Assembly: GCA_022495995.1 (NCBI GenBank)
Contig: JAFEMH010001291.1
Span: 1-64,000 of the forward strand
DNA length: 64,000 nt
From: Adenophora triphylla var. japonica
Taxonomy: Eukaryota > Streptophyta > Magnoliopsida > Asterales > Campanulaceae
Direction: 5' to 3'
Shown: one piece after another, positions 63,876-64,000 of the stretch
Layout of the letters: every line of letters begins with the position of its first letter
Numbering within the stretch: position 1 is the stretch's first letter
The notes under the pieces: generated by a model
The model's database searches: none
What the model saw: only the letters and a program-made list of their open reading frames with translations
Told to the model about the DNA's origin: nothing
Program-made: the position numbers and the translations under genes

Positions 63876-64000
63876 CTTCAAGAATCCTAGACATCGTTCC
63901 TAACCTATCTAGTGATGCTTGAACTACGGCCTGGCTTGATTCCCACTCGGGATACGTAGGTAGCCTTTCATAAAAGGTCCAGCCATTCGACAACTTTGGT

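Larger units (their letters stand above)
48100..64000 (+). mobile_element. Element C: decayed Ogre/Tat-type element nested in the 3' LTR of A
   Basis: Opens with TGTAAGTACCC inside the LTR of A; GCTGC (48095-48099) is the expected 5-bp target duplication, with its partner outside the window. Gene order equals A: LTR, primer site, leader, gag, pol with dual RNase H, antisense DUF7745-like gene, antisense plant-mobile-domain gene, tandem arrays. Many one- and two-base deletions break every frame. The window ends in the block that precedes the 3' LTR in A. Confidence 0.87.

Overview
This window is nuclear DNA of a flowering plant, probably a eudicot. The evidence is plant Ty3/gypsy retrotransposons of the Tat and chromovirus lineages, many Stowaway MITEs with the CTCCCTCCGTCCC end, telomere-type CCCTAAA repeats, an intact eukaryotic tRNA-Asp gene and one intron-rich host gene, GAA1 (GPI transamidase subunit). 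I cannot name the species.

Layout. 1-9304: 3' part of a decayed Tat-lineage retrotransposon (element D) with pol, an 80-bp tandem array, a spliced antisense gene, a polypurine tract and the 3' LTR. 9555-10005: pyrimidine-rich minisatellite. 10225-17965: GAA1, six exons, with a Mutator-like element in intron 3 and a second inverted-repeat element in intron 5. 18000-23619: intergenic DNA with six Stowaway MITEs, tRNA-Asp(GUC), a hAT-type MITE that splits a Helitron-like 3' end, a trinucleotide microsatellite split by a MITE, and interstitial telomeric repeats. 23620-48099: element A, an Ogre/Tat-type retrotransposon with pol but no recognisable gag, two antisense genes (DUF7745-like and plant-mobile-domain) and a 3' LTR cut off by element C. 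30320-39766: element B, a Tekay/Del-type chromovirus with 2.4-kb LTRs and a TGACT target duplication, inserted into the pol of A. 48100-64000: element C, a second, decayed Ogre/Tat element with the same gene order as A, inserted into the 3' LTR of A and running off the window just before its own 3' LTR.

Main observation. A and C each carry their own short CpG-containing palindrome (A: TGTCG-GA-CGACA; C: AGCCG-CA-CGGCT) at matching places. One set lies in the LTR, with the proximal copy starting 34 bp before the TATA box. The others lie about 140-185 bp upstream of the start codons of both antisense genes. Where paired, copies are usually 30-33 bp apart, about three helical turns (43 bp in the LTR of A). 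B has an unrelated but similarly built palindrome (GGCACGA-G-TCGTGCC) clustered in its LTRs at about 19-bp spacing. This looks like a family-specific cis-regulatory code shared by the sense promoter and the antisense genes. My inference, untested, is that an antisense-encoded protein or a host factor reads it, by analogy with VANC anti-silencing proteins of VANDAL transposons.

Caution. GAA1 and the young element B both carry single-base indels, mostly in G or T runs, so some frameshifts may be assembly errors rather than true mutations.
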